Source: Paraglaciecola polaris LMG 21857 (GTDB lineage Bacteria > Pseudomonadota > Gammaproteobacteria > Enterobacterales > Alteromonadaceae). Taken from it: DNA of 64,000 bases. Numbering within the stretch: the stretch's first letter is position 1; every line of letters starts with the position of its first letter. Below the pieces are notes generated by a model. The model ran no database searches, had not been told where the DNA came from, and saw only the letters and a list, made by a program, of their open reading frames with translations. Of this stretch, positions 18,175 to 26,426 are shown piece by piece. Made by a program: the position numbers and the translations under genes. Location: NCBI RefSeq assembly GCF_000315055.1, contig NZ_BAER01000017.1, forward strand, positions 248,001 through 312,000, written 5' to 3'.

Positions 18175-20325
18175 ATGCGTATTTCAATTATTGCCGCCGC
18201 TGTCGGTGCTACCCTTGTTTTAGGTGCCTGTTCGAGTAATGTGGTGAATCAAGCTCAAACCACCGTGAAGCAGACAAAAAACATGGTCTCACCCACTAGC
18301 AATGTATTAATGAGTAAAAGCCCCTTAACCTACCAAGCACCGCAATTCGATAAGCTGAACATTGCCGACTATGAGCCTGCGTTTGCCGCGGGCATAACGC
18401 AACATAATGCTGAAATAGCAGCCATCGCCAATAATCCAACAGCACCGACGTTTGATAACACAATCGTCGCCATGGAGAAATCCGGTACGTTACTGACTCG
18501 CGTAAGTAAAACGTTTTACAACCTAGCCAGCGTCATTTCAAACGACGATTATCAGCGCATCGAGGCGGACATGGGGCCTAAGTTGACCGCACATGAAGAT
18601 AATATTTATCTTAACCCCTCTTTATTTACCCGCATTCAAACGATTCACGCTAATAAAGACTCGCTAAACTCTTTAGATCAGCGTTTGGTTGAGCACTATT
18701 ACACTAACTTTGTTCGCGCTGGGGCCAAGCTAAGTGATGCTGACAAAGCGATAGTGCGTAACATCAATGGCCAACTTTCGACGTTAGCCACCGAGTTTTC
18801 ACAAAATATTTTAAAGTCATTTAAAGAGGATACGATTTTAGTCAGTGATAAAACCCAGCTTGCTGGATTGTCAGACAGCGAAATCGCTACCCTGGCCAGT
18901 GCAGCGCAAGAAGCAGGCAAAGATGGCTACTTGATTACGTTGGTCAATACGACGCGCCAGCCCATATTGGGTAGCCTTGAAAATCGTAGCTTACGCAAAA
19001 AAATCTGGCAGGCGTCTTCACAGCGCGCTATGGGTACAAACGGTCCAGTGTTGATTAAACTCGCTGAATTGAGAGCACAAAAAGCGCAATTACTTGGTTA
19101 CCCAACATGGGCTGCCTATGTAACCGCGGATCAAATGGCCAAAACCCCCGCTGCAGTTTATGAAATTCTTGATGATCTCGCCCCCAAAGCGGTGGCAAAG
19201 GCCGAAGTTGAAGCTCAAGCCATTCAGGCGCAAATTAAGGCGTCCGGTGGCAACTTTAGCGTGCAACCTTGGGACTGGGCCTTTTATGCCGAGAAAGTGC
19301 GTAAAGCGAAATACGATCTAGACGAAAGTGTTATCAAACCGTATTTCGAACTGGATCGGGTGTTACATGACGGCTTGTTCTTCGCCATGCAAAAGCTTTA
19401 TGGTATTACCTTTAAGGCACGTAAAGACCTGCCAGTTTATCACGATGATGTGCAAGCCTTCGAAGTCTTTAACCAAGACGGCAGCAGCATTGGTTTATTC
19501 TACTTTGACCCATATGCCCGCGAAGGTAAAGGTGGCGGGGCATGGATGGACGAATTCGTCACCCAAAGCGAACTACTCAAGCACAAACCAGTGGTCTATA
19601 ACGTACTGAATATTCCTAAACCAGCCGATGGGCAACCTACCCTGCTCACGTTTGATGAAGTCACCACTTTGTTCCATGAGTTTGGCCATGCTGCCCATGG
19701 TTTATTCTCACAGGTGAAGTACCCAAGCCTAGCGGGCACAGCTACCGCCCGTGATTTTGTGGAGTTTCCATCTCAGTTCAACGAAGATTGGGATATCGAC
19801 CCACAAGTGATTGCCCACTACGCCAAGCACTATCAAACTGGGGAAGCTATCCCCAAGGCGCTGTTGGATAAATTACTTGCTGCGCATCACTTCAATCAAG
19901 GGTTTGATACCACTGAATACTTAGCGGCGGCTTTGCTCGATATGGAATGGCACTCTATTTCCGCCGGCACTAAAATTGAAGACGTCGCGGCGTTTGAGCA
20001 GCAAGCCTTAGCCAAACACGGTATTGACTATGCGCCTGCTCCACCACGCTATAAATCGGCCTACTTTAGTCATGCATTTTCTGGTGGTTATTCTGCGGGT
20101 TACTATGCGTATTTGTGGACCGAAGTATTCGCCGCAGACGCCTTCGCTTATATGGCAGAGCACGACGGACTAAACCGAGACAACGGCGATAAATTCCGTA
20201 GCCGCGTGTTGTCTATGGGTAACAGCCAAGACTTGATGCAAGACTACATTGATTTTCGCGGCGCTAAGCCCACTGTGGATGCACTATTGAAACGCCGCGG
20301 CTTAGTAGACTCGTCCACGCACTAA
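18175..20325 (+). CDS. M3-family metallopeptidase (Dcp/oligopeptidase A-like), lipoprotein
   Basis: A 716-residue zinc peptidase. The zinc site HEFGH is at about 501-505 (TLFHEFGHAAHGLFS) and the third ligand is the Glu in DFVEFPSQFNEDW. Starting at the ATG at 18175, which has GGAG upstream, gives a clean lipoprotein signal with lipobox VLGAC, so the enzyme is probably envelope-anchored. E. coli Dcp and PrlC are soluble. The C-terminal GGYSAGYYAYLWTEVFAADAF is typical of peptidyl-dipeptidase Dcp. The enzyme would cut oligopeptides or release dipeptides from C-termini, complementing the S9A peptidase upstream. A strong terminator follows. Confidence 0.93.
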   Translation: MRISIIAAAVGATLVLGACSSNVVNQAQTTVKQTKNMVSPTSNVLMSKSPLTYQAPQFDKLNIADYEPAFAAGITQHNAEIAAIANNPTAPTFDNTIVAMEKSGTLLTRVSKTFYNLASVISNDDYQRIEADMGPKLTAHEDNIYLNPSLFTRIQTIHANKDSLNSLDQRLVEHYYTNFVRAGAKLSDADKAIVRNINGQLSTLATEFSQNILKSFKEDTILVSDKTQLAGLSDSEIATLASAAQEAGKDGYLITLVNTTRQPILGSLENRSLRKKIWQASSQRAMGTNGPVLIKLAELRAQKAQLLGYPTWAAYVTADQMAKTPAAVYEILDDLAPKAVAKAEVEAQAIQAQIKASGGNFSVQPWDWAFYAEKVRKAKYDLDESVIKPYFELDRVLHDGLFFAMQKLYGITFKARKDLPVYHDDVQAFEVFNQDGSSIGLFYFDPYAREGKGGGAWMDEFVTQSELLKHKPVVYNVLNIPKPADGQPTLLTFDEVTTLFHEFGHAAHGLFSQVKYPSLAGTATARDFVEFPSQFNEDWDIDPQVIAHYAKHYQTGEAIPKALLDKLLAAHHFNQGFDTTEYLAAALLDMEWHSISAGTKIEDVAAFEQQALAKHGIDYAPAPPRYKSAYFSHAFSGGYSAGYYAYLWTEVFAADAFAYMAEHDGLNRDNGDKFRSRVLSMGNSQDLMQDYIDFRGAKPTVDALLKRRGLVDSSTH

Positions 20326-20348
20326 CAAGGAAAGTAGAATAGAGCACT

Positions 20349-20389
20349 AAAAAGCCCCAGTGAATTAGCTTATTCACCGGGGCTTTTTT
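20349..20389. terminator. Bidirectional rho-independent terminator
   Basis: A 15-bp stem (AAAAGCCCCAGTGAA / TTCACCGGGGCTTTT, one mismatch) flanked by A and T runs, placed between the convergent M3 peptidase and M20 amidohydrolase genes. It can stop transcription from both sides. Confidence 0.9.
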
Positions 20390-20439
20390 ACTTATGTCTG
20401 CAAACTCACCACTGATTGAGTTGTTATTAGGTTAACGGT

Positions 20440-21762
20440 CTACTTTTTTGCCATAATATCTAATGCAGCAGCGGTGAGCGCTTCGGTGGCCGTGCTGATA
20501 ACCGAATCCGCTTTTGGAGCCCAATACGGACTATGCAATGACGGTAGCGAAGTGCCATTTTCCTTAGCATTTTGCCAGTCATCATCTCTTACACCACCGA
20601 CCCAAAAAATCAAACTTTCGATATTTTTGTCCGCACGGTAAAAACGCCCAAAATCTTCTCCTCCCATAACGGCTGGGGTTTCAAGCACACGCTTTTCGCC
20701 AAAGCGCTGGGTAAACAAACCGGCCATTTTTTGCGTAAACTCAGGGGTATTAAACGTTGCAGGAGTATATTCGTCTTTTATGTTTACCTCCGGCATTAAA
20801 TCTTCTGGTATACCGGCGGCAATTGCTTCGCCTTTTGCAATGCGTGCAATACCGTCAAGTAACTTTTGTCTTGTTTCGTCTGAATAACTGCGCACAGTCA
20901 GTAGCAAAGTCGCTTGATCTGAAATGATATTGTGCTTGGCGCCTCCGTGAAAACTGCCGACTGTGACCACAGCTGAATCTTGTGGATCCGTTTCCCGGCT
21001 CACTAACGTTTGTAATGCTCCAACTATGCGACTGGCCAATACGATAGGATCTTTGGTGGTATGAGGATAAGCGCCATGACCGCCCTGACCTTTTACAATC
21101 ACATCAACGCTGTCCACATTGGCTAACGCAAAGCCTGGAGTATAGCCGATGGTACCTGCTGGCAAGCTTGCGGCGTCGTGAAACGCTAGGGCAAAATCTG
21201 GTTTAGGAAATCGCTCGTAGAGACCATCCGCAAGCATATCTCGTGCGCCTTTGCCCCGCTCTTCTGCAGGTTGTAATATCATCACTAAGGTACCAGACCA
21301 TTTATCTTTCATGGCCGTCAGCGCCTGTGCAGTACCAACCCAGCTAGTCATGTGAGTGTCATGCCCACAGGCATGCATCACGCCTGACTCGATGCCATCC
21401 TCAGTGGTAGCGCGTACCTTAGACGCAAAATCTAACCCTGTTTGCTCAATAACGGGTAAACCGTCCATGTCAGCACGGATCATCAGCACAGGCCCAGGAC
21501 CGTTTTTCAGCACAGCGACCACACCTGTGCCACCCACGTTCTCAGTCACGTCAAAACCTAACGCCTTGACGCGTTTAGCCAATTTGGCTGCGGTATTCAC
21601 TTCGAAGCCACTTAACTCAGGATGAGCATGTAAATCTTTGTACAGCACCATGAGTTTGGGCATATCGGCATTCACTTTATCACTAATGCTGTCAGCACTG
21701 GCGGTCATGCTTAGGGCAAATGGAATGGCGGCAATAGCGGTGTATACTCGGCGTAGCTTCAT
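20440..21762 (-). CDS. Exported M20-family amidohydrolase (hippurate/IAA-amino-acid hydrolase type)
   Basis: A 440-residue enzyme with an N-terminal signal peptide (about 1-23, ending SMTASA). Metal ligands are in HACGHDTHM and ALAFHDAASLPAG; catalytic Glu is in QPAEERGKGA and the last metal ligand in MGGEDFGRF. The dimerisation domain contains GQGGHGAYPHTTKDPI. These enzymes release the acyl or benzoyl group from N-acylated amino acids or small peptides. It lies beside, and reads away from, the D-glutamate cluster and after two peptidase genes, which suits a periplasmic role in making free amino acids. The exact substrate is not visible. Confidence 0.92.
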   Translation of the reverse strand: MKLRRVYTAIAAIPFALSMTASADSISDKVNADMPKLMVLYKDLHAHPELSGFEVNTAAKLAKRVKALGFDVTENVGGTGVVAVLKNGPGPVLMIRADMDGLPVIEQTGLDFASKVRATTEDGIESGVMHACGHDTHMTSWVGTAQALTAMKDKWSGTLVMILQPAEERGKGARDMLADGLYERFPKPDFALAFHDAASLPAGTIGYTPGFALANVDSVDVIVKGQGGHGAYPHTTKDPIVLASRIVGALQTLVSRETDPQDSAVVTVGSFHGGAKHNIISDQATLLLTVRSYSDETRQKLLDGIARIAKGEAIAAGIPEDLMPEVNIKDEYTPATFNTPEFTQKMAGLFTQRFGEKRVLETPAVMGGEDFGRFYRADKNIESLIFWVGGVRDDDWQNAKENGTSLPSLHSPYWAPKADSVISTATEALTAAALDIMAKK

Positions 21763-21991
21763 GTTGTCTCCTAGGAACGTTTTGATTATGCATATCAGCG
21801 ATACGTGAAAAAACTAAAAGACTATTTCAGATGAAAAACTCAGTCTTGATAACACGTTAGCACAAATTCATTGCTCTGAGCCAGCCACGAAAAATTCCGT
21901 AAAAATGTTCAACTAAAAGCGAGATTTAAACCTTAGGTTTGTTTAGGATAGACACCCTATAATTAATTTTTGCTGCTCACGAGACCCTCCT

Positions 21992-22876
21992 TTGCGCCTA
22001 CGCCACATCGAAATATTTCACGCGATATACACCACGGGTTCGATTACCAACGCAGCCAAAATTTTGCATGTGTCTCAACCTGCGGTCAGCAAGGTCTTAC
22101 ATCATGCAGAATTGCAGTTAGGATTTGCCTTATTTACCCGTAACAAAGGCCGATTAGTGCCCACGCCCGAAGCCGACATGCTGTTTAATGAGGTGGACAA
22201 AATCCATCAGCAAATGCGCAGTATCGACAATACAGCGCACAACATTAAACATGCTCATTTTGGTAAAATTAACATAGGTATTACCCCAGCGCTGGGATTT
22301 GATGTGCTACCCAAAGCGATTGCCCGTTACCATCAGCAACATCCAAACGTCAGTTTTAACATTAATACCGTGCACAACGATGCGGTGCTGCAAAGTCTAA
22401 TAGAGCACAAGTCAGACGTAGCCGTGTTGTTTCAACCCAGTTCCAAAATGGGCGTTAACAGTATTGACTGTGGCCAATCAGAATTGGTGGTGGTGTATCC
22501 CAAGGCGCTCTTTCCTCATCTGCCAGAACAGCTAAATATGCAGACATTTAAAGATGTCCCCTTCATCGACATCAGTGATTCAGGGCCGTTAGGTGATATG
22601 CTCTACAGTCGCCTGCAAAGTGAAAATATGCAGCTACGCAGCCCTATTCAAGTGCAAACCTATTTTATTGCCGCCAGATTAGTCGCCCAAGGTTTAGGCA
22701 TTTGTGTGGTCGACCGGCACACCGCAAAAGGTAATTTAACTGACGACACGGCGATAGCCTCTTTTGCCCCACCGTTGGGGTTTTCAATCAACGCTGTGCA
22801 CTTGCAAAATAGACCGTTATCAAAAGCCTTACAGGGTTTTTTACCGTTTTTACAAGCAGAGATCAGTCAATATTAA
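21992..22876 (+). CDS. dgcR: LysR-family regulator, probable DgcR
   Basis: A 294-residue LysR-type regulator. The N-terminal winged helix-turn-helix is TGSITNAAKILHVSQPAVSKVLHH (about 16-40). The effector domain runs from about 90 to 290. The start is a TTG at 21992, since no better in-frame codon places the HTH correctly, and there is no strong ribosome site. It precedes dgcN-dgcA on the same strand by about 200 bases. In marine Pseudoalteromonas a LysR protein called DgcR activates dgcN-dgcA in response to D-glutamate. I assign that role from position and family, not from direct sequence comparison. Confidence 0.8.
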   Translation: MRLRHIEIFHAIYTTGSITNAAKILHVSQPAVSKVLHHAELQLGFALFTRNKGRLVPTPEADMLFNEVDKIHQQMRSIDNTAHNIKHAHFGKINIGITPALGFDVLPKAIARYHQQHPNVSFNINTVHNDAVLQSLIEHKSDVAVLFQPSSKMGVNSIDCGQSELVVVYPKALFPHLPEQLNMQTFKDVPFIDISDSGPLGDMLYSRLQSENMQLRSPIQVQTYFIAARLVAQGLGICVVDRHTAKGNLTDDTAIASFAPPLGFSINAVHLQNRPLSKALQGFLPFLQAEISQY

Positions 22877-23082
22877 AGCGTTAATTTACGGCCTAGGGTG
22901 ACCATAAAATATCAGCGCAATAACACCCATAACCTTGGGTTATACCTTGGCTATATTTAGTCACTTTATTTTCCCCAGCATCACGCTAGCATGTACCCTA
23001 TCAAGTATACTCAATCAGAGCATACATTTACTTTTGCACGGTATATCCAATCACTGTGCACTATTTTTCAAGGATAATATTC

Positions 23083-24087
23083 ATGGTCATTCACGCGCCT
23101 TATCTACTTTTTATTGGTGATGCCACCGACGCCCTATCAATCAAAATGGCGCAAAGTGTGGCTCATTGGCGACCAGACTTATGCGTGGGTGAATTAAGTG
23201 TTGAAGGCTGCACTGTTAGCACGGGCTTAAGTAAATTGAGCATTGAAGAAGCCGCTAAGCAAGGCGCCAAAAGCTTAGTCTTGGGTTTTGCCAATAGCGG
23301 TGGAATTTTAGATAAAAAATGGCTGCCATTAATTGAACTGGCTATTAAAAAAGGGATGCATATCGTCAGTGGCTTACATCAAAAACTGACTAGCTACCCA
23401 GAATTAGTGCACTGCGCGCAACAATACAATGTTGAATTACTCGACATTCGCCACCCGACCACACAATTTATCACGGGTACGGGTCGTAAACGCACAGGTA
23501 AACGTCTATTAACCGTGGGTACCGATTGCTCTGTTGGTAAAATGTATACTTCTCTTAGTATTGAAAACGCGATGCTAGAGCAAAATTTGCCCGTTGATTT
23601 TCGTGCCACCGGTCAGTGCGGTATCTTAGTTGCCGGCTCAGGTGTAGCAATCGATTGTGTCGTAGCCGATTTCATTTCTGGTGCCGCTGAGTCGTTATCG
23701 CCTGACGCGGATGACGACCACTGGGATGTTATCGAAGGTCAAGGCTCGTTATCTCATCCTGCTTTTGCTGGGGTTAGCTTGGGGTTACTGCATGGTTCAC
23801 AACCTGATGCTCTCGTCATTTGCCACGCGCTCAATCGCACGCATATGCGTGGTTTACCCAACACGGCATTCCCGAGTATCGAAAGCACCATCGCTCTTAA
23901 CTTGCAAGCAGCTCGCTTAACCAACCCGAATGTGCTGGTAACGGGTATTAGCGTGAATACCTCTGCCGTCAGTGTGGCTGAAGGTCGAGCTATCTGTGAG
24001 CAATTAAGTGAGCAATTTTTACTGCCCTGTGTTGACCCGTTACGTGACGGCACAAAAGCCATTATCGACGCCCTCGTCCAGCTGTAA
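23083..24087 (+). CDS. dgcN: DgcN, D-glutamate N-acetyltransferase (DUF1611 family)
   Basis: A 334-residue cytoplasmic protein of the DUF1611 family. The N-terminal lobe (about 1-115) contains GLSKLSIEEAAKQGAKSLVLG; a P-loop-like stretch VGTDCSVGKMYTSL lies at about 143-155, followed by FRATGQCGILVAGSGVAIDC. In marine bacteria DgcN acetylates D-glutamate to N-acetyl-D-glutamate, the first step of D-glutamate use. The ATG at 23083 follows AAGGA and is preferred over a frame extension starting at 23056. It is followed 57 bases later by dgcA, with no terminator between, so they form an operon. The pairing with dgcA is the main support for the functional call. Confidence 0.87.
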   Translation: MVIHAPYLLFIGDATDALSIKMAQSVAHWRPDLCVGELSVEGCTVSTGLSKLSIEEAAKQGAKSLVLGFANSGGILDKKWLPLIELAIKKGMHIVSGLHQKLTSYPELVHCAQQYNVELLDIRHPTTQFITGTGRKRTGKRLLTVGTDCSVGKMYTSLSIENAMLEQNLPVDFRATGQCGILVAGSGVAIDCVVADFISGAAESLSPDADDDHWDVIEGQGSLSHPAFAGVSLGLLHGSQPDALVICHALNRTHMRGLPNTAFPSIESTIALNLQAARLTNPNVLVTGISVNTSAVSVAEGRAICEQLSEQFLLPCVDPLRDGTKAIIDALVQL

Positions 24088-24144
24088 TCGATGTCCATGA
24101 ACACGAGTTTTATCGCAAATTAATTCACAATAAAGGAAAAACAC

Positions 24145-25164
24145 ATGGGTTATCAGGTCAAAGCACAGCATCAGGCACTACCACTAAAAAGCGTATTTCG
24201 TATTGCCAGAGGTGCGAAAACCCAAGCCGACGTAGTCGTTGTCACCCTGAGTGACGGCGAGCACACTGGCTGGGCTGAAGCGGTGCCCTATGCTCGTTAT
24301 CAAGAGTCGGTGCAGAGCGTTTTGACACAAATTGAACAAGTCGCTGAGAAACTAACGCATTTTGACGGAACGGTATCGGCGGCAAACGGGCTTATAGACA
24401 CCCTCCCCGCTGGCGCAGCGCGCAATGCACTAGACTGTGCCCTGTGGGATTTGCAAGCCAAACAACAAGGAAAGTCGGTCGCTGATATGTTATCGCTAAA
24501 AGAACCTGTACCTTGTATCACAGCGCAAACCTTGAGCATTGACTCGCCAAAAGCAATGGCTGAAGCAGCAAAAGCCCTTGGTCATCCTCCTATGATCAAA
24601 GTGAAATTGGATAACCAAGATATTGTCACCAAAATGTTGGCCATTCATCAAGCTTCCCCTGACAGTAAATTCATTGTGGATGCCAATGAGGGTTGGTCAA
24701 TTCACGACCTAAAGGCCTGCTGTGATAGCTTAAAAGAGCTCAACGTTGTATTGATTGAACAACCCTTGCCTGCCGGTGATGACGCCGAGCTGCTGAATTA
24801 CTCAAGCCCGATCCCATTGTGCGCCGATGAAAGTTGCCATACTCGAGAAGAGCTTGAATACTTAAAAAATCGCTACGATGTAGTCAACATTAAACTTGAT
24901 AAGACAGGTGGTTTAACGGAAGCCTTTTTACTCGCTCAAGAAGCACAATCTATGGGCTTTGAGATCATGTTGGGTTGTATGGTCGGCAGTTCGCTTGCTA
25001 TGGCACCGATATCATTGCTAACAGACTGCGCCAAATTTGTTGATTTAGATGGGCCGTTATTGATCAAAACCGATGTTAAGAATGGCTTTGACATAATTGA
25101 AGGGATAATGCAGCCGCTAAATAGCGCTTTGTGGGGCAGTGCAAACAGCCGAGTTACCGTTTAG
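24145..25164 (+). CDS. dgcA: DgcA, N-acetyl-D-glutamate racemase (enolase superfamily)
   Basis: A 339-residue enzyme of the muconate-lactonizing/dipeptide-epimerase subgroup. Catalytic and metal residues are in order: Lys pair in MIKVKLD (about 152-156), Asp in FIVDANEGW, Glu in VLIEQPLP, Asp in LCADESCH, and Lys in VVNIKLDKTGG. Homologues are often annotated as L-Ala-D/L-Glu epimerase, but beside dgcN the expected reaction is conversion of N-acetyl-D-glutamate to N-acetyl-L-glutamate, which can then enter arginine synthesis or yield L-glutamate. AAAGGAA lies before the ATG. A palindrome and a strong terminator close the operon. Confidence 0.87.
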   Translation: MGYQVKAQHQALPLKSVFRIARGAKTQADVVVVTLSDGEHTGWAEAVPYARYQESVQSVLTQIEQVAEKLTHFDGTVSAANGLIDTLPAGAARNALDCALWDLQAKQQGKSVADMLSLKEPVPCITAQTLSIDSPKAMAEAAKALGHPPMIKVKLDNQDIVTKMLAIHQASPDSKFIVDANEGWSIHDLKACCDSLKELNVVLIEQPLPAGDDAELLNYSSPIPLCADESCHTREELEYLKNRYDVVNIKLDKTGGLTEAFLLAQEAQSMGFEIMLGCMVGSSLAMAPISLLTDCAKFVDLDGPLLIKTDVKNGFDIIEGIMQPLNSALWGSANSRVTV

Positions 25165-25180
25165 CGAGACACAGTGGCAA

Positions 25181-25205
25181 ATGGACTAAAACGCTTTTAG
25201 TCCAT
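25181..25205 (+). repeat. 11-bp perfect inverted repeat after dgcA
   Basis: ATGGACTAAAA and TTTTAGTCCAT flank a 3-base CGC loop just after the dgcA stop codon and 12 bases before the terminator. No T-run follows, so it probably protects the 3' end of the dgc mRNA or pauses polymerase. Confidence 0.7.
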
Positions 25206-25217
25206 TGACCTATATTA

Positions 25218-25248
25218 GCCCAGTGGTTTAATTAACCACTGGGCTTTT
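25218..25248 (+). terminator. Rho-independent terminator of the dgcN-dgcA operon
   Basis: An 11-bp perfect stem (GCCCAGTGGTT / AACCACTGGGC) with a 5-base loop, followed by TTTT. Confidence 0.88.
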
Positions 25249-25293
25249 GATATCAGTCGTTGTGCTAGTTAATTGCAAAAAATCAGTCGGTAG

Positions 25294-26421
25294 TTAAAAG
25301 CGTTCAATTGCCCAATTTAATGCGATAACCCCAATAACCAATGATGCACCAGGCATTAACCAGCGGCGATAAATCAGCGTTTTTCCCAGCAAAATAAGAA
25401 TTGGCAACGCCACTAACACGATCGCCAATTGACCGATTTCAACGCCTACATTAAATGCGAGAATAGATAGCAGCTTTTGGTCGCCTGGCAAACCAAGCTC
25501 CCCCAACACGCCAGCAAATCCCATTCCATGCAATAAACCAAAGCCGAACGTCAGCCAGCCTAAACGCAGAATAATTGGTTTAACATTGTTCAAAGCGGCA
25601 AATAATACCGACACTGCGATCCCAAACTCAACCCAGCGGCTACTTGGCACTATCCAGCCAATGGCGGTCGCAGTTAATGTCACTGAATGCGCTAAGGTAA
25701 ACGCACTGACAATCCAGACGGTGGTACTCAAGACTTTTTTCAATTGCGGATTACGCTGCCAATGTCCGTCTTTGCGGATCAGTACACACGGCAGCAACAA
25801 CGCTAATAAAAACAGAATATGATCGGTACCAATCAAAATATGAATGATCCCCTGATACACAAACTCCTTAAACGTTACCCAACCGCTTCCTTCAGCCAAA
25901 TCGATCTTAATGTGTCGCTGTGACTCATCCAGTACAAAACTTTGTGTGTTGTCTTTGTCACTGATGTTTACCACCACTTCATGACTGTCGTCTTTATCGA
26001 ATATTGCGCTGTAATCGATACTAAGTGTGCCAATTAATGGGCATTGCGCACTAAAATCAGTCACCGCATAAACCGCATCAGCATGATCTTCTAAACGCTC
26101 TAACCCTTGGAATTGCGTGGTACAGGCCAACTGCCCACGATTGATATGCATGTGCTCAGCTAAGTAACTGGCAATGTCAGCCCGCCGGTTTGTCACTTCG
26201 CCCCAGGTGAGCTCACCATTTTGGTCGGCATCTAAACCCAAAACCAGCTCTAAATCCGTTAAGCCCAACTGCCACTCACCTGTGATACGTCCACTCTGGT
26301 CTAGGTTGGCAATAATGTAACCAGTACTTAGTTGGTGGGCGGTAATGGGCAGACTAATTAGGCTGATCATGAATCCTAAAAAAATAAATAAGGATCTGAT
26401 CTTATTGTGGTTATTCTTCAC
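25294..26421 (-). CDS. HupE/UreJ-family membrane protein with an EF-hand loop
   Basis: A 375-residue protein with a signal peptide (about 10-28), an extracytoplasmic domain of about 170 residues, and a C-terminal block of about seven membrane segments opening with FVYQGIIHILIGTDHILFLLALL, typical of HupE/UreJ_2. That His/Asp-containing segment is the usual metal-related signature of HupE. Residues 64-75 (DADQNGELTWGE) fit a canonical EF-hand calcium loop: Asp at 1 and 3, Asn at 5, Gly at 6, hydrophobic at 8, Glu at 12. It is the last gene of the DUF4331 operon, 5 bases after the TPR gene. HupE relatives are linked to nickel or cobalt handling. Here metal transport is only an inference. Confidence 0.85.
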   Translation of the reverse strand: MKNNHNKIRSLFIFLGFMISLISLPITAHQLSTGYIIANLDQSGRITGEWQLGLTDLELVLGLDADQNGELTWGEVTNRRADIASYLAEHMHINRGQLACTTQFQGLERLEDHADAVYAVTDFSAQCPLIGTLSIDYSAIFDKDDSHEVVVNISDKDNTQSFVLDESQRHIKIDLAEGSGWVTFKEFVYQGIIHILIGTDHILFLLALLLPCVLIRKDGHWQRNPQLKKVLSTTVWIVSAFTLAHSVTLTATAIGWIVPSSRWVEFGIAVSVLFAALNNVKPIILRLGWLTFGFGLLHGMGFAGVLGELGLPGDQKLLSILAFNVGVEIGQLAIVLVALPILILLGKTLIYRRWLMPGASLVIGVIALNWAIERF

Positions 26422-26426
26422 TACTA

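Noticed and set aside
24145-25164. Naming the enolase-family enzyme as a muropeptide L-Ala-D/L-Glu epimerase
   Set aside because: The close pairing with a DUF1611 gene and a LysR regulator fits the D-glutamate pathway better; remains an alternative until assayed.
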